A stretch of DNA of 64,000 nt from Ooceraea biroi (Eukaryota; Arthropoda; Insecta; Hymenoptera; Formicidae), in contig NC_039506.1 of NCBI RefSeq assembly GCF_003672135.1, positions 8,866,001 to 8,930,000 on the forward strand, written 5' to 3'. The position numbers were made by a program, and so were the translations under genes. Positions 25,201 to 36,926 of this stretch are shown in pieces. The notes below the pieces were generated by a model. The model did not search any database. It was given only the letters and a program-made list of their open reading frames with translations, and had not been told where the DNA came from. Every line of letters starts with the position of its first letter. The stretch's first letter is position 1.

Positions 25201-28200
25201 GTTCTAATTTGTGCGGGCTAATTTGAAGTATAATGAGATATTCGGACGATCATGTAAATCACCTCGTAAAAGTTAATGGGCATTATTCTTGCCGCTCGTG
25301 CTCGCCCTCATCCTAGGGCAGCGTCGTATACACAAGCGCGTTTTCGTGGTAATGGCGACGAACGGCACGTATTAAACACACTTTACTGACGCTTCTACCC
25401 GAACAGACGAACGCATTTTTCTCTGACAGACGGTGCTTTCACGCGTTAAGACAAACGCCCGGTTAACTGCGAGACTACTTCTTAATAAATTACGTCGCGC
25501 CCCTTGTGCTACCAATCTGTTATTGTGCGCCACTTAATTATCGTACTTCATCAAATGGTTCCCAAAAGGTACAGAATATCGTTGATCAGGGAATATCTTT
25601 CCCCGCTGGACAGACCTGCTGCTTTTATTGTTTCACGAATATGCAGAATATATAATTCATCAATATAAAAACAATTAAGGTTCTACTGCAACATCAATTT
25701 CGACTTCAAGCAACACATTTGCTGTCTTTCAGACTTTCAACTAAGACCTAAATTATTATACATAAAGCAAATTTTTTAAAAGGTAAAATTGTTCATGCTT
25801 AATTTTTTCGATTTTATTTGATTACATTATTTTAACATTTGATGAATTATATTTTTTCCATCTTTCCCATTCTTATATTGCAAAACTTGCTGTCATTTTC
25901 TATCAATTCATTACAAATACAACTTTTTGCATTTTTCCAGCAATTTCTCTGTAAGAGACAAACGCAATTGCTCGCGTATTGATGCAGATTTGGTCCCGGA
26001 TAGACGCAGACAACGTATCTTTCGCCGAGGGTTTTGTCCGGCATAATTCGCACAGCTTGATACGCGGCGTTCAGCCAGCCGGATGGCGCGTCGCAGCAGG
26101 ACGGGAAGCGAAGGAACCAAGACGAAGAGAGATGCCTTGTGCCTCGTGTAGCTACGAAGAACTCGGGAGTATAGCAGATCTCTCTGGACGGTAGGCCGTG
26201 ATAGTCGTACGTTCGTATTTTGCGATGATCTCGTTGATGCGATCTACCAAGCTGCGACGCGAGGTGCAACAGCACAGCACGGCCGTATCTTTCGCGTCTT
26301 GCTTTCCTTCATGCTCCTCTTCCCTTCTCACCCCTTCGTGGGTATCCGTTCTGCTGGCCGTTCCGACAATCAGGACATCTTCGTGATCATGTCGGACAAG
26401 TGCCACCGAAATTTCGAGCCCCAAATGATCAACGTCGGATAGGAATGCGTACTTCCAACTTAGACGAGAGCTGATCGTCGCGTAAGAGGAAGTCATTTGT
26501 CATTGTCGAAAGCGCCCTTGACAACAAACGACTCCGAGGGAATCAGTGGCTTTAATTTGATGTAAGTCGCGAGTAATTTGCCTTAAAAGCTACTATATCG
26601 TTCGCGGTAACGAGCTCTTTAATATCCTGCCACCGGTTATCCAAGCATCGCGACCTCCGCGCGATCTAAACCCGGCTGCCTGCTATTTAGTCCCTCCACA
26701 CTGTCTGCGATGTAACAACGTCGCAAGGTTGTCGCCCAACGAGAAGTCTGTCGTCCATCCAATACGCCCTCCGCGTCCACTCGCATGACGTACACCATTG
26801 TTTGCCCTCGTAAATTTGCGGAAACCGAAACCTGGAATTAACCGCTCACGCTTATTATCTTCCACTGGAATGCGTACCAGAACACATGTGCGGATCGGCC
26901 GACATTGTTCACCCTCCTGAGCGCGTAGCTAATTTGTAACTTTATTCCTCGATGAAAAGCAGGTAGCAAATTATCTAAACAATGTAATTGCAACGTTCGG
27001 CTTCTTTTGTAATGGTGCACTCACTATTTCTGTGTCCCTTTTCATTGTTAAATAATTCAGCTTGTTGCCATCGCGAGAAAATTAGTTTCCCGTCTATATA
27101 CAAAACGACCCTACAAGATTTTTCGGAATTTTTTATCCACGAGTCGCAAAGCATCTCGGATTGAGATGATCGGTGACTATTACACGGTAAACGTAACGGC
27201 ACATTTACATGCATATTTTGCGGGAATGAATCTTGACGGATCGCACTATAAATTACCGCCTCCCTGCACGGGGTTACTAAACATAAATCAGTCGGTTCGC
27301 TGTTCTGCGGGGGAGCGTGGCCGACGTGTAAATGCTCGCGTTACGATCCGATAACGAGCGAGAGGATGCACAACCGCCCGCTTCTACATCTTCTGGTCTC
27401 TTCGTCCTCCTGTCTTCCTCCCGCTTCCACGTTCCACCCTGCTCCTTCCTACATGGCCGAATTCCCTCTTCTGGTCTTCCGTGGATCATTTGCATAATAG
27501 CCTTTTTGAACCGGCACACTAACGAGCCTACATTCAGCACTCGTCCCCACCCCCTTCTGCTGAACCTGCACGTATACACACGCATAAACCCACACACGCC
27601 GACACCGGGGGCATTCCACAGGCCCGTCGCCCTTTGTTGGGTGCAAGTCTCTCGCGGCTATCTCCCGATGGTCCCCGCCAACGCCTGGCATTATTATACC
27701 TTCGATTCCCCTCCGAACAAATACGAATTACGCGGCCGAGCCACGTGGTTGCGGCGCTACGTCTCATTCATTCGCGGGATCATTGTGAACGTATCTAGAT
27801 TGACGTATCGAGTACGTTACCGTGTCGTGTGCTATGGAACGCGGCACAATGTGTAGATCGATTACGCGCCCGCACATTAATCAACACGCTGGTGGTACGC
27901 GTTTCTCCTGGTGTATAAATGTAGATCAGCGAGGTCAAGCTGTATTAACGTTGACTTATACGTATCAGGATTTTCACACGAGGGACGTATCATACTGCTG
28001 ATATAATAATATACCGCAAAAATGGGTATATAGTAAGTTTGAGATTTAATGAGAAAGTTTGCAAAAATGTATATAATGCAAAAAATGTGTATGACAATAA
28101 TGGGCGTATGTAATATCTAAAAACGAAATAAACGCATTTAGATTTGAAGTTGTGCTAAAATTATATGCAAGACTTGCGTTTAAAAAGAAGGGATATGTAA

Positions 28201-28531
28201 AGAGGATATGTAAAGAATATTTTAGTGATTTTATTATATTGAATAATATTCTTTTACTCGCTATCCATACGTACATTGTTGATTTTATGTGATAAAGACA
28301 TAATAAAATAATTCAAAAACAATACGAAAGGTTAGACGTTAAAAACTGATCGATGATGTCTATACCAACCTTGAATAAAATCGCTATAGCGACCGCAACG
28401 CCTTTGGGCGCACTACCAATGACAGCAACCTTGACACGATGGTCATCTGCAAGATGTTCCGCCTGTTTGGTCAGCAAGAAGGTCGCCGTCTGACCGGTGA
28501 CGGGAGATGACTTCTTTATGGATTCTGCCAT
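22201..28531 (-). CDS. LDH-like pseudoenzyme, gene C (catalytic His, Arg and Asn replaced)
   Basis: Six exons on the minus strand: 28370-28531, 24226-24343, 23452-23625, 22986-23159, 22654-22895 and 22201-22377. All are GT-AG and in frame, giving 348 residues. The fold is plainly LDH along its whole length (offset 12 from gene B), with Asp64 for NAD, LDSCRF (Asp178, Arg181), the KKGY-SWA segment and IFMSLPCIVG. The catalytic set is gone: Gln100 is Ser112, loop Arg106 is Pro118, Asn138 is Lys150, His193 is Ser205 (GESGPAS for GEHGDS), and Thr248 is His260. The glycine motif reads G39-S-A41-P-K-G44, so its middle Gly is Ala. The normal LDH reaction is very unlikely. An uninterrupted frame through six exons argues that the protein is still under selection. 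Intron 1 is 4.0 kb, far longer than any other in the array. The ATG at 28531 has A at -3 and G at +4. Confidence 0.88.
24344..28369 (-). other. 4.0-kb first intron of LDH-like gene C
   Basis: It is bounded by the donor after LFK (AAG|GTTGGT at 28370/28369) and the acceptor before RLASELVLID. It includes a GC-rich segment near 26.1-26.5 kb with two overlapping minus-strand ORFs (26152-26496 and 25847-26275, shifted in frame). Their composition is partly protein-like, but they have no recognised motif and I do not call them a gene. Otherwise I see nothing but short AT-rich ORFs. Confidence 0.6.
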
Positions 28532-29335
28532 ATTCGACGCACCGATATTCCTCCGTTTTTACGTGAGATCGAATTGATCGAATTCAGACAAACCGGGAAC
28601 CGCCTGGCATCGTGGACGTTCCTAATTCGTATTTTTCGCAATTTTGCGCTCCGTATTACAATTTAAGACAGGAAGCGTCCGGAAAAGCAGACAGTCGAGA
28701 AAGCGCTTTTGACAGGAGGTTGACAATGAAGTTGACGGCAGATGTGCAGCAAGTAGATTCGCTGTCAATTTGGAATGGCCGTGGTAAAATGGGACGAATG
28801 CGAACGGAATAGTCGAGTTGCTTTTGTACGACAGAACACGCGAGGAAATTCTCTTCGCCTCTCTCGCCTGACGTATCTCTCGTGTGCTCAGAACGCACCG
28901 TGTGCGCGAGACGTGAACTTTCGAGTTATCCTCCAGCGGGAGATATACAATCCGATTAACACATTCGATCACGGACGAAAAGATGCTATCGATAAATCCA
29001 ATCGCGTTCGTACAAAATCAATTATGGCCGGCAAAAATGCTCGTCGTATAAAAATGCGGGGAGGTAAACGCTTGGAGCAGATGTAGCAGCGCATCGTCAA
29101 TTGGGCGATGAGCGTCGTTCCTGTCGCAGTTTTCGTTTTTCGGTGAATAGGAAGATCGCGAAATTGATCGACAGCTGCTTTCCTCGCACAGATGGGATGC
29201 GCTGCAGTGTTCCCGGACAGAGACGTCCAATTTCCGTTTTGCAGGATACTCGAGAAGGCTCTTGGACTCTTGTTCCATCGAATCGATTCGGTCATTATTA
29301 AAAAGATTATCATAAAGATTTCGTCTCAAAGCTCA
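28532..29335. other. Upstream region of LDH-like gene C
   Basis: This should contain the promoter and 5' UTR of gene C (minus strand). I find no clear TATA box. ORFs on both strands overlap and show no family signature. Confidence 0.4.
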
Positions 29336-29578
29336 TCAAATTGTCACGATCATTGTCTCGTCGGGAGAGTTAGTGTCGTTCGAATGAACCTCGCGCAAAC
29401 CTGGCGTTGAAAAGACGCGTTCATGAGACGCGTATGCGCGGCGGAATGATTTTGCTACGACGAGAATAGCGTAAAGCATAATGCAGAAAAAGATTGTAGC
29501 TGAAATTATCCAATCTCCCTGCGAGCCGCGGCACCAACCGTACTCTCGCCTCGCGTGCAATGGGGAATGCATTTTCAT
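29336..29578 (-). CDS. Possible small single-pass membrane protein
   Basis: This minus-strand ORF has a true ATG at 29578 (a longer form could start at the ATG at 29674) and would encode 80 residues. Residues 23-41 are a strong membrane segment (WIISATIFFCIMLYAILVV), followed by the basic stop-transfer residues KSFRR and a polar, acidic tail ending in DETMIVTI. The basic N-side and mixed tail could place either end in the cytosol. No family is recognised. It lies between genes C and D, ending about 380 bases before the stop side of gene D begins. It may be an exon of a larger unseen gene, a small-ORF gene, or chance. The membrane-segment signal is the only support. Confidence 0.3.
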   Translation of the reverse strand: MKMHSPLHARREYGWCRGSQGDWIISATIFFCIMLYAILVVAKSFRRAYASHERVFSTPGLREVHSNDTNSPDETMIVTI

Positions 29579-29773
29579 CCGCCCTTTCACCTTCCCGCCG
29601 TACATCGTTCGGCTTGCGTAAATCAAAATTCGATCGAGCAAAAAGGAAACGGTAATAAGCTGCGCGTGGAACATCGCGCGAGACCGAGCCGCGCGTGTAC
29701 CGCACTCACAGGCAATCTCAGGAGTGCACGGCCGGTTTAATTTTCCAGGAAGTCGAGTTTCACTCATATATCG

Positions 29774-29779
29774 TTTATT
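29774..29779 (-). promoter_or_regulatory. Candidate poly(A) signal of LDH-like gene D
   Basis: TTTATT on the plus strand reads AATAAA on the minus strand, about 175 bases past the stop codon of gene D. It is the nearest such signal. Confidence 0.35.
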
Positions 29780-29954
29780 ACGACGGATCGAACGAACGCA
29801 CGCGGGAACCGGTCGCCAGGTGCACGCAGCATCGGCCTTTATCGACGAAGATGCGTCCTGAAACGTCGCCCTCTCCACCGTTCTTCCGCCTCGCGATTTC
29901 CGTCACATTTGCGAATCCTGCGCCGCCCGCCCACTTTTTCTCCTCGACTGGTCG

Positions 29955-32900
29955 TTACTGAGGAGTAACGAGACCGAAGAGACGTTGAAGAACGTCTATC
30001 GGTTCGTAAAGAATGCCGCACTCACGTAGAACGTCGCGGATGTTGTTGGCGCACCGTTGCAACGCTTCCTTTTCGTAATTGTTCAGATCCTGTCGCACAT
30101 TGGAGTGCACACCTCCCTGACCGACAACGCAGGGCAACGACATGTATACGTCCTTGTCGGTCCCGTGAATGCAGGTCTGCAAATAAAAATTCCTTGAGCT
30201 TGTTTCTCCTGTCGCGCCATTTGATGTATGATTAAGTGCATTTTTTGAATGCATTTGCTTAACGTGCAAATTTGATCATGCGATAGAATATCGAAAAGGT
30301 CTAAGGTAGCTCAAGAGTCAATAAAGCACGAGAGCGAATTAAGGAATTAATAATTTTCGTACGTTTTTCATACGTCGCGCGTCGTTACGTTATGATTATT
30401 ATTAGCAATAAATTTAAAGTTTCAGATTTCTACGTAAGATTATGCAAAGAGAATTCAACTTACAAACAATTTACTCTTTCCCATAAATATATTAGGTTCT
30501 TAATTAATAATTTTGCGATTATCGGTCTTAAAATATTACGCTGAAAGAAAGCAATTAAAAACATTTTCTCTCTCAGTATTCGATGCTTTTTGAATTATTA
30601 GACTGCTGATTAATCAATTTCTTCGCAAATTGTGATGGAAATAAACATTGGTGATAGGCTATTAAAATCTATGTAACGTGTCCAATAATTCTAGAGAATC
30701 TTAATTTAATTAGCGATCCTTACGTGTACATATGTCGAGACTGGTAACACTACTTTAGTATTCCTCACGATTGCGTCGACGATCTCGGCGGTACAGAAGC
30801 CGAGAGCCCAGCAGCTCGGCCCTCTCTTGCCCTTCTTCCGATTAAGTTCGGCCTCGCTATAAACACAAGGTACGTTTTATGACTTCCTTAAATTCTCTAG
30901 GAAACGTCTCACGATCCTCGCTACTGACGTTTTATTTACAGCTGCGGAGATGTCACACCACTTCTCGGGATCATCCGCTTGGCCCATCCTTGGGTTTATG
31001 TCGCATATCCTCGTACCGGCCACGTGAATGCTCGACCATATGGAAACTGTGTAAAACGGCAGATGTTCAAGGCAAAGAGTTGCCGTTAACTATTAAGCCC
31101 TTTATAATATGCACGATGCTCAAGCACATGATCGGTATTTATGGCGTAAAAGTAGCATCGTGTACTTACAATATTCGGCAGTACTTTGAGCAACACAACA
31201 AGAGGTTTAGGTATCGCAGTCTTATCGCTCGGGGCGATAGTTGTACTGATAATGAGAGACTCTCGTTGATCGTAAATTTATAAGAAATTAATCAAGACAC
31301 TGATCAAGTACCAGAGTCGCCCTGCGCGCCAATGTTCACGCAGCTAATCGACGTGCGCGCCAGTCCCAGCTTCTGACTCAGTAAATCCTGGAACCTGGAG
31401 CTGTCCAGCAGAGTCCCCGTGCCAAGCACCCTGCTCGACGGAAACTTGGACAACTTCCAGGTGATGTACGACATGACGTCGATCGGCTGGGTTACCACGA
31501 GCAACACCGCCTTATAGGCCACTTTCGCGATGATCGGGATAATCTTCTTGAACACTTCGACGTTGTGCTTCACGTTCAGCTCCTCTCCGGGCTTCGTCTC
31601 GCAAACCGCGATCACCACCACAGCCGAGTCCTTCAGCTTGTAGAAATCTAGAGAGGAAACGCAATCGACCGTCAAATCTTCGTGAGATTTCTAGGTATGG
31701 GGGCGCATTTCAATTCCTTCAAGCACCTTCCCCGAGAGAGCCAAGGCATAAATCGTGCCAAAGTCTTTGTAAACGACACTCGGATATTCATGCGAAACAA
31801 GTCGTAACGGGAAATGGCTCCGTTAAGAATCAGAGACACGCCTTTTTCGAAGAATCCCTTTCCCGTAACGTCTCATTCGACCGCGCAATCATCAGTCGCT
31901 CGGAAACGCGTGGAATTTAAAACGACGAGGAGGAATAAGAAATTTTCTCCTTTTCCGAGAGAGATTCACCATCGGTGGAGATGCGCCGAGATAAAGGGTG
32001 GAGGAAGACAATTCGGCGTGCTCGGAAAAATAAAGAGTACAGATCCGAGGCAACACCTTCGCACAAAGTGCTTGTAGTAACACGCGGCGGTACCGCAGCA
32101 CATACGGAAGATACAGTCACGGCGGAGAGATGTTGTTACAGATAACTTGGCAAGCCCGTAAAAAAGTCGTCCCACTTGTTCCAGTAATTGCTACCTCGCA
32201 CGAGACAAGATCGGAAGGAATCATTCCTTCCCTATCCCGCAGGTATAAATATCGGCGAAGCCGAAGCGGCGCGTTGTACGCAAAGCCATAAAAATCCGAA
32301 CGCATCGCGAGATCGCACGCTTATCGAACTCGATGAAATTATTCCCGAGGTTACAACCTCATCGTTTCAGCTTTCGTTACTATACTTCTGAGTTCTCACG
32401 TCAAGAATATTACGCCTGTGCAACGGCCGCGTTCGTCAGACGGGCTAAACCTGTGCTGAACACGCTTTGGAGACGCCAATAGAAAACCGCGTCGAGTCGA
32501 TCATGGCCGAGATAAATAAGAGTAGACGAAATTTACGAGCATGTCCGTGAAAAACTCAAGGGAAACGCGCTCGCCAGCGTGTAAGCACGCGGCGATGTAG
32601 ATAAGGATGGGAGATTAAAAGACAGGTCCGAGGGGATCCCAAACTCGCCGCTAACCCGAAATCCCGATTTCTCGTCTGCGCGAGAGAGCTGGGACCGTTG
32701 TTTCTGATCCGTTACACGTTGACAGGGGTCCCTCCTGACGGGTAAACTGACGGGTCGTCATTTAAAATGGGTGTCGATCGGGGCGGATGATCGTGCCGCA
32801 CGGATGACGCTTGGCAGGCTCATCAGTCCGAACGTATCAATCTAAGATTTCTGGAATTTGTGCTGTCGTGAATAAGGTTGCCCTAATGTGCTCCTAACGC

Positions 32901-33794
32901 GCGGCAGGCCTGCTAGACGTTTACGATTCGTCGATTCCGTGATCGTGAATAGGGTGTGACGACGGGTCCGTCAGGAGTGTGAATCACTGTGAAAACTTTA
33001 ACACTGGCTTCACTCTGACACGGATAGCGCGATGACGGATCATTCTTTCTATGATCAAAAAGCAGCGACGTGAAATACAATAGATGCGCCAATTTTATTC
33101 TCATTTCATAATTTGTATTGTACTTTATGATTTATTTGTGTGTAATGAACATATATTGCGCAAAGTTTATAATTGATTAAGACAAAACAAGATACCTGAC
33201 GTGCTAGTCACCAGCGGGCATCCCAGAAAGATACCAGCATGCTGAATGTCTTCAGCCTCGGCGGAAGCTCTATCCAAGTTTTGGTCAATCAGACAGACCT
33301 CGCTCGCTATGCGCTAAAATTTACGCGAAACGAAATGATCAATCAATCTAATTGAGAATTACGCATGTAGTTACTCCACAACATGTACTAACTCTCATCA
33401 AGATCGCGATGGCACAAGCCATTCCAACTTTCCTTGTGCCCACGATCGAGACTTTGCCACAATGTGGAGGGGCCTCGCATAGTTCTAGGTGCTTCGTTAT
33501 TAAAGCGTTCTTCGTGGTGGTCGTGACTGGACCTTTTTCTATCTATTAAAGACAAATTATCGTGTATATCATGCCCAATAGCAAAAAATTTGTGTTTTAC
33601 ATCGGAATATCTACGATTTCACGAGTAAACCTCATTTCTCCAGACTTGGATTTCGTATAATCAGCGAAACGTGAAAGAGTTCATTTCCGACTTACGTTAC
33701 CGTTCTTGCCCTGTTCGTCTCCCCCGTCCGTCTCCTTATCAATGTCCTCTTGACCATCGTGTTCTCGGGGCACGTCAAATCCTTCATCCGCCAT
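29955..33794 (-). CDS. LDH-like pseudoenzyme, gene D (catalytic His to Gln, shortened active-site loop)
   Basis: Seven exons on the minus strand: 33696-33794, 33393-33542, 33196-33313, 31312-31647, 30940-31046, 30724-30852 and 29955-30176. They join in frame to 386 residues. Exon 1 (MADEGFDVP...) is a 33-residue acidic leader rich in Asp, Glu and Gly. The LDH body follows: glycine motif G68-T-R70-K-V-G73 (middle Gly is Arg), Asp93, LDSSRF (Asp204, Arg207), GAQGDS where catalytic His193 is Gln231, and the Asn138 position is Gln176. The mobile loop after VIAV is three residues shorter than in gene B and has no catalytic Arg. The C-terminus is 19 residues longer than in B. Sequences shared only with gene C (AEAEDI-HA, EIVDA-VRNT, VSTYV) mark the two as sisters. 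LDH activity is very unlikely. The join into exon 30724-30852 uses the second of two close AG acceptors, the only one that keeps frame. Confidence 0.85.
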
Positions 33795-35180
33795 GCTCCA
33801 ATTATCGTTGTTAGCTCACCAAACAGCTGCGTGACAGCCGTACATTCAAATGAGAACATAATTCCACTCGGTTGCGTGGCTTGTATTTGCGTGTGTACTT
33901 GCACCTTGCCGGTTCACGACGAATTAACGCGTTAGATATATCGGCCGCGGTACTTCATCACCCTCGATTACCTGAATCGCGCGGCTTCTTCTTCCTACGT
34001 TATTAACTCTGCGGATGCCCGTCGTGGTGGTCACCGCTTCTCAGGGAGGGTCTTAAATGAACGGCAGTCTTACGAGTCGCTGCTTACGCTCATGCAAATC
34101 CGGATCGACCTACGCAGAAACGAGACATTGGTTTTTGAAGTGAATCAGGTACGTCCGTTATGAGAAAGAGAGAACGTTCGAGGAAGGCTGCAACAGAAGA
34201 GAGAAGGAGCAACCCCGCGAGAAATTCTAGCTGGAAGAATAACGGCGGAACTTATCCGCGCGCCGCGCTGTAAATTAGCCGCAGGTAGTCGTCGTAGAAC
34301 GCAGGTATCCCTAAGTCCCCCTCATGCTCCCCGTTGCTCCACGATTCGCCGGATATGCTCCCGCGGCATACTCCCGCGGATATACCCACGCAACGCGGTT
34401 GTGCATGTGTGAGCATACGCATAAAATACGCTATGTACCGAGACCTACTAGATGATTATCCTGGACAAATGTCATTCTGATGATTGTTTTAATTAAAATA
34501 CTCATTCATTCAGTGTCAGAGTTTTTTTAATCGTATCTGCACAAAGGATCCTCATCAAAATCTTAAATGGATCTTAAAAAAGAAAATTTGTCGCAAGAGG
34601 AAATGAACCTTTAATAATAATAAACGAGAGCCATTAATGCAGTAGAATTTTTATTCGCACGTGATACGTATTGCTCATGCAACTTCGTCTGTGAAAACAG
34701 ACGAATATATTATTTATCTTTTCATCTTTAATCTGCAACGTTCGATAGCTCAGTAATTATGCGCTGATGGAAATTTACGTAAGGAAAAAGTCCTCAAATG
34801 CATCGCGGGGCGGGCAGCAAGCCTTAAATAAAAAGAAAATCATCAAATGTATCATTTATTTTCAACTGAGTGGATGCGAGATTATTAACGTCAACTCGCT
34901 ATATTATCTTGGAGACAGGCCGCTGAGTATCCAGGCGAGCTATAGCAAACACGCGATGCCATATATTCTTCCCAATGTACGCGTTGAAAGTAATTCCTCG
35001 CGTCTGCGATATAATGGTCGGAGCGACAATCTTGGCCATCTGAAAAGGGACCAGTTAAAAGAGTAAAACTTTTCCATTTACTTTGGTGCCCGCCGATAAA
35101 TCATGCCCATTGCATTTAGGAGTAGCGAACGAGGCGTTCCCGGTAGTTTGGACGCATCGCAGGGTTTTAACACACATCCA

Positions 35181-35210
35181 AAGAGAGAGAGAGAAAAAAA
35201 GAGAGAAAGA
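35181..35210. repeat. GA-rich simple repeat
   Basis: Run of AAGAGAGA units with an A7 interruption; a degenerate microsatellite. Confidence 0.7.
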
Positions 35211-36868
35211 TGGACCTGCCTGCAGAACGGTCTCGTTTTTCGCGGTCCATGTGCTGGCCGATCCGCGCGCACACAACACCGACACATTCAATTTTAGCGT
35301 TAATAATCGTCGGGAAAAATGACGACCTTAAACGTGGCCATACATCAGGGCCGATCGATATTGCGAATGCAGCTTAACGACGACGGAGAGATACCATCGA
35401 CCGTCCCACTGCAGAGTTATTGAATCGCGTCAAATAATATACGAGCCAATAATGTATGAATAGTCCCGCAATTATGGTCTGGCTGATCGTATCTAAGGGC
35501 GCGTTGTAATTTAGTAATCGTTCATTCTCACCGCAACCGAACGGAGAATCGGCGAGTATCGACGGATACCGATCGGCCGCGGTACCGCGCGATTTTTCAC
35601 GCGACGAACAAAGTTTTTAGGGTGCACAATTGCTATAATCCGCACGATCGCATGCCGACGAGGCGGTCTCCACGATTGCTCGCCATTGCTCGTTCGACGC
35701 ACCTCTCGTAGCGCGCTTATCTCGCTAGGTTGGATTGTAATAGGATAATACGTTTTGTATCTTTTTAATGACCCCGTGACGCTCGTGGCCATTCATAACG
35801 CCAGTTAAAATCGGTATCTACCAATTAAACGATTTCCTAATAACATCCGCGCCGGATCGAGCGGGATGGCGAGACCGGAGGTGAGGAAGTAATTTCGAAT
35901 CTGACACTCGTAGTTAAGCGGCCGTGAGCGAGAACGGAGCGCCCCGCTTCCAGATAATTAATTCCCCGCCTTGATTAATCACCTCGCGAATTTTATCGAG
36001 CGCCAAGACTGGAAAATTTCGCGCCACGTGGGAATTTCCCACATGTATTCACCGGAAGTCCATCGACCAACCGACGTCGGTGTCGTTGCCGATCTTCGTA
36101 ATCCAGCTCACGCGTGTTCGAATCGACGCCGCAACCGCAACGTCGAACATAAGCACGCGAAAGCAACCCTCGCGTACGGGGGACACGAATCGGGCCGCGA
36201 TAAAGGCGTGATTCGACGATAACGATGTCTCGTGAGGCAAGATTTAGCCGAGTGGACGGTGCAAACGAGCCTCCGCTTTAACCGCGAAGATAGTCCGCGA
36301 AGGTTGGCGGCCGTAAGCAACCGATCTTCTCCGGGTAGGTACCCAGGCCCGGTCAACCGATCCAGACACTAGCTCGTGCATGCCTTCGGTGCACAATGCG
36401 CTTGGTAGTACTGCAGCTGATACAAGTATGTTCGCCGTGCAACCGGAATTTTAATTGGCTATTTGTTTGTCCGCTACACTTCGCGGAGCTGCTATTGTCC
36501 GCCCTGCCGCAGGAGAACGACCATCACCTCGCCCCTCCCGTTCTTTGCCTCCCTCGTCACGGCTTCTGCAGACTCCTTCCTTGCTCCTGTGGTCGCTTTT
36601 CATCGACATGGCGTATTAATCTAATTTTCTCGAAAAAAAGAGCGTAAAGTCACTTTTTCATTAGCGTTAGGATTGTTAGATTCAATCTCTGAAATTGAAA
36701 ATGCTTTCTCGAAGTATGAGAGAAGAGGAAGAAGAGGAAGATCGATTAAATTATATATTGCCAAATCTTCAAGTAGTTTAATTTTATAACACATTCATGA
36801 GTCTCCATGTCGCGATATTAATTGGTTCCTGACGTTATTTCTCTTGTGCGTATGTGTTATATAGAGTA

Positions 36869-36891
36869 TGTATATATATATAAAATCTATA

Positions 36892-36923
<32 letters not shown>

Positions 36924-36926
36924 GAT
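36869..36926. repeat. (TA)n microsatellite with flanking inverted ends
   Basis: Tandem TA repeat with small interruptions. Its inner part is bounded by AAATCTATA and TATAGATTT, so the block is self-complementary and could extrude as a cruciform. Confidence 0.85.

Noticed and set aside
30853..30856. First of two close AG acceptors for gene D exon 30724-30852
   Set aside because: Using it adds four bases and breaks the frame; the second AG keeps the LDH reading frame.
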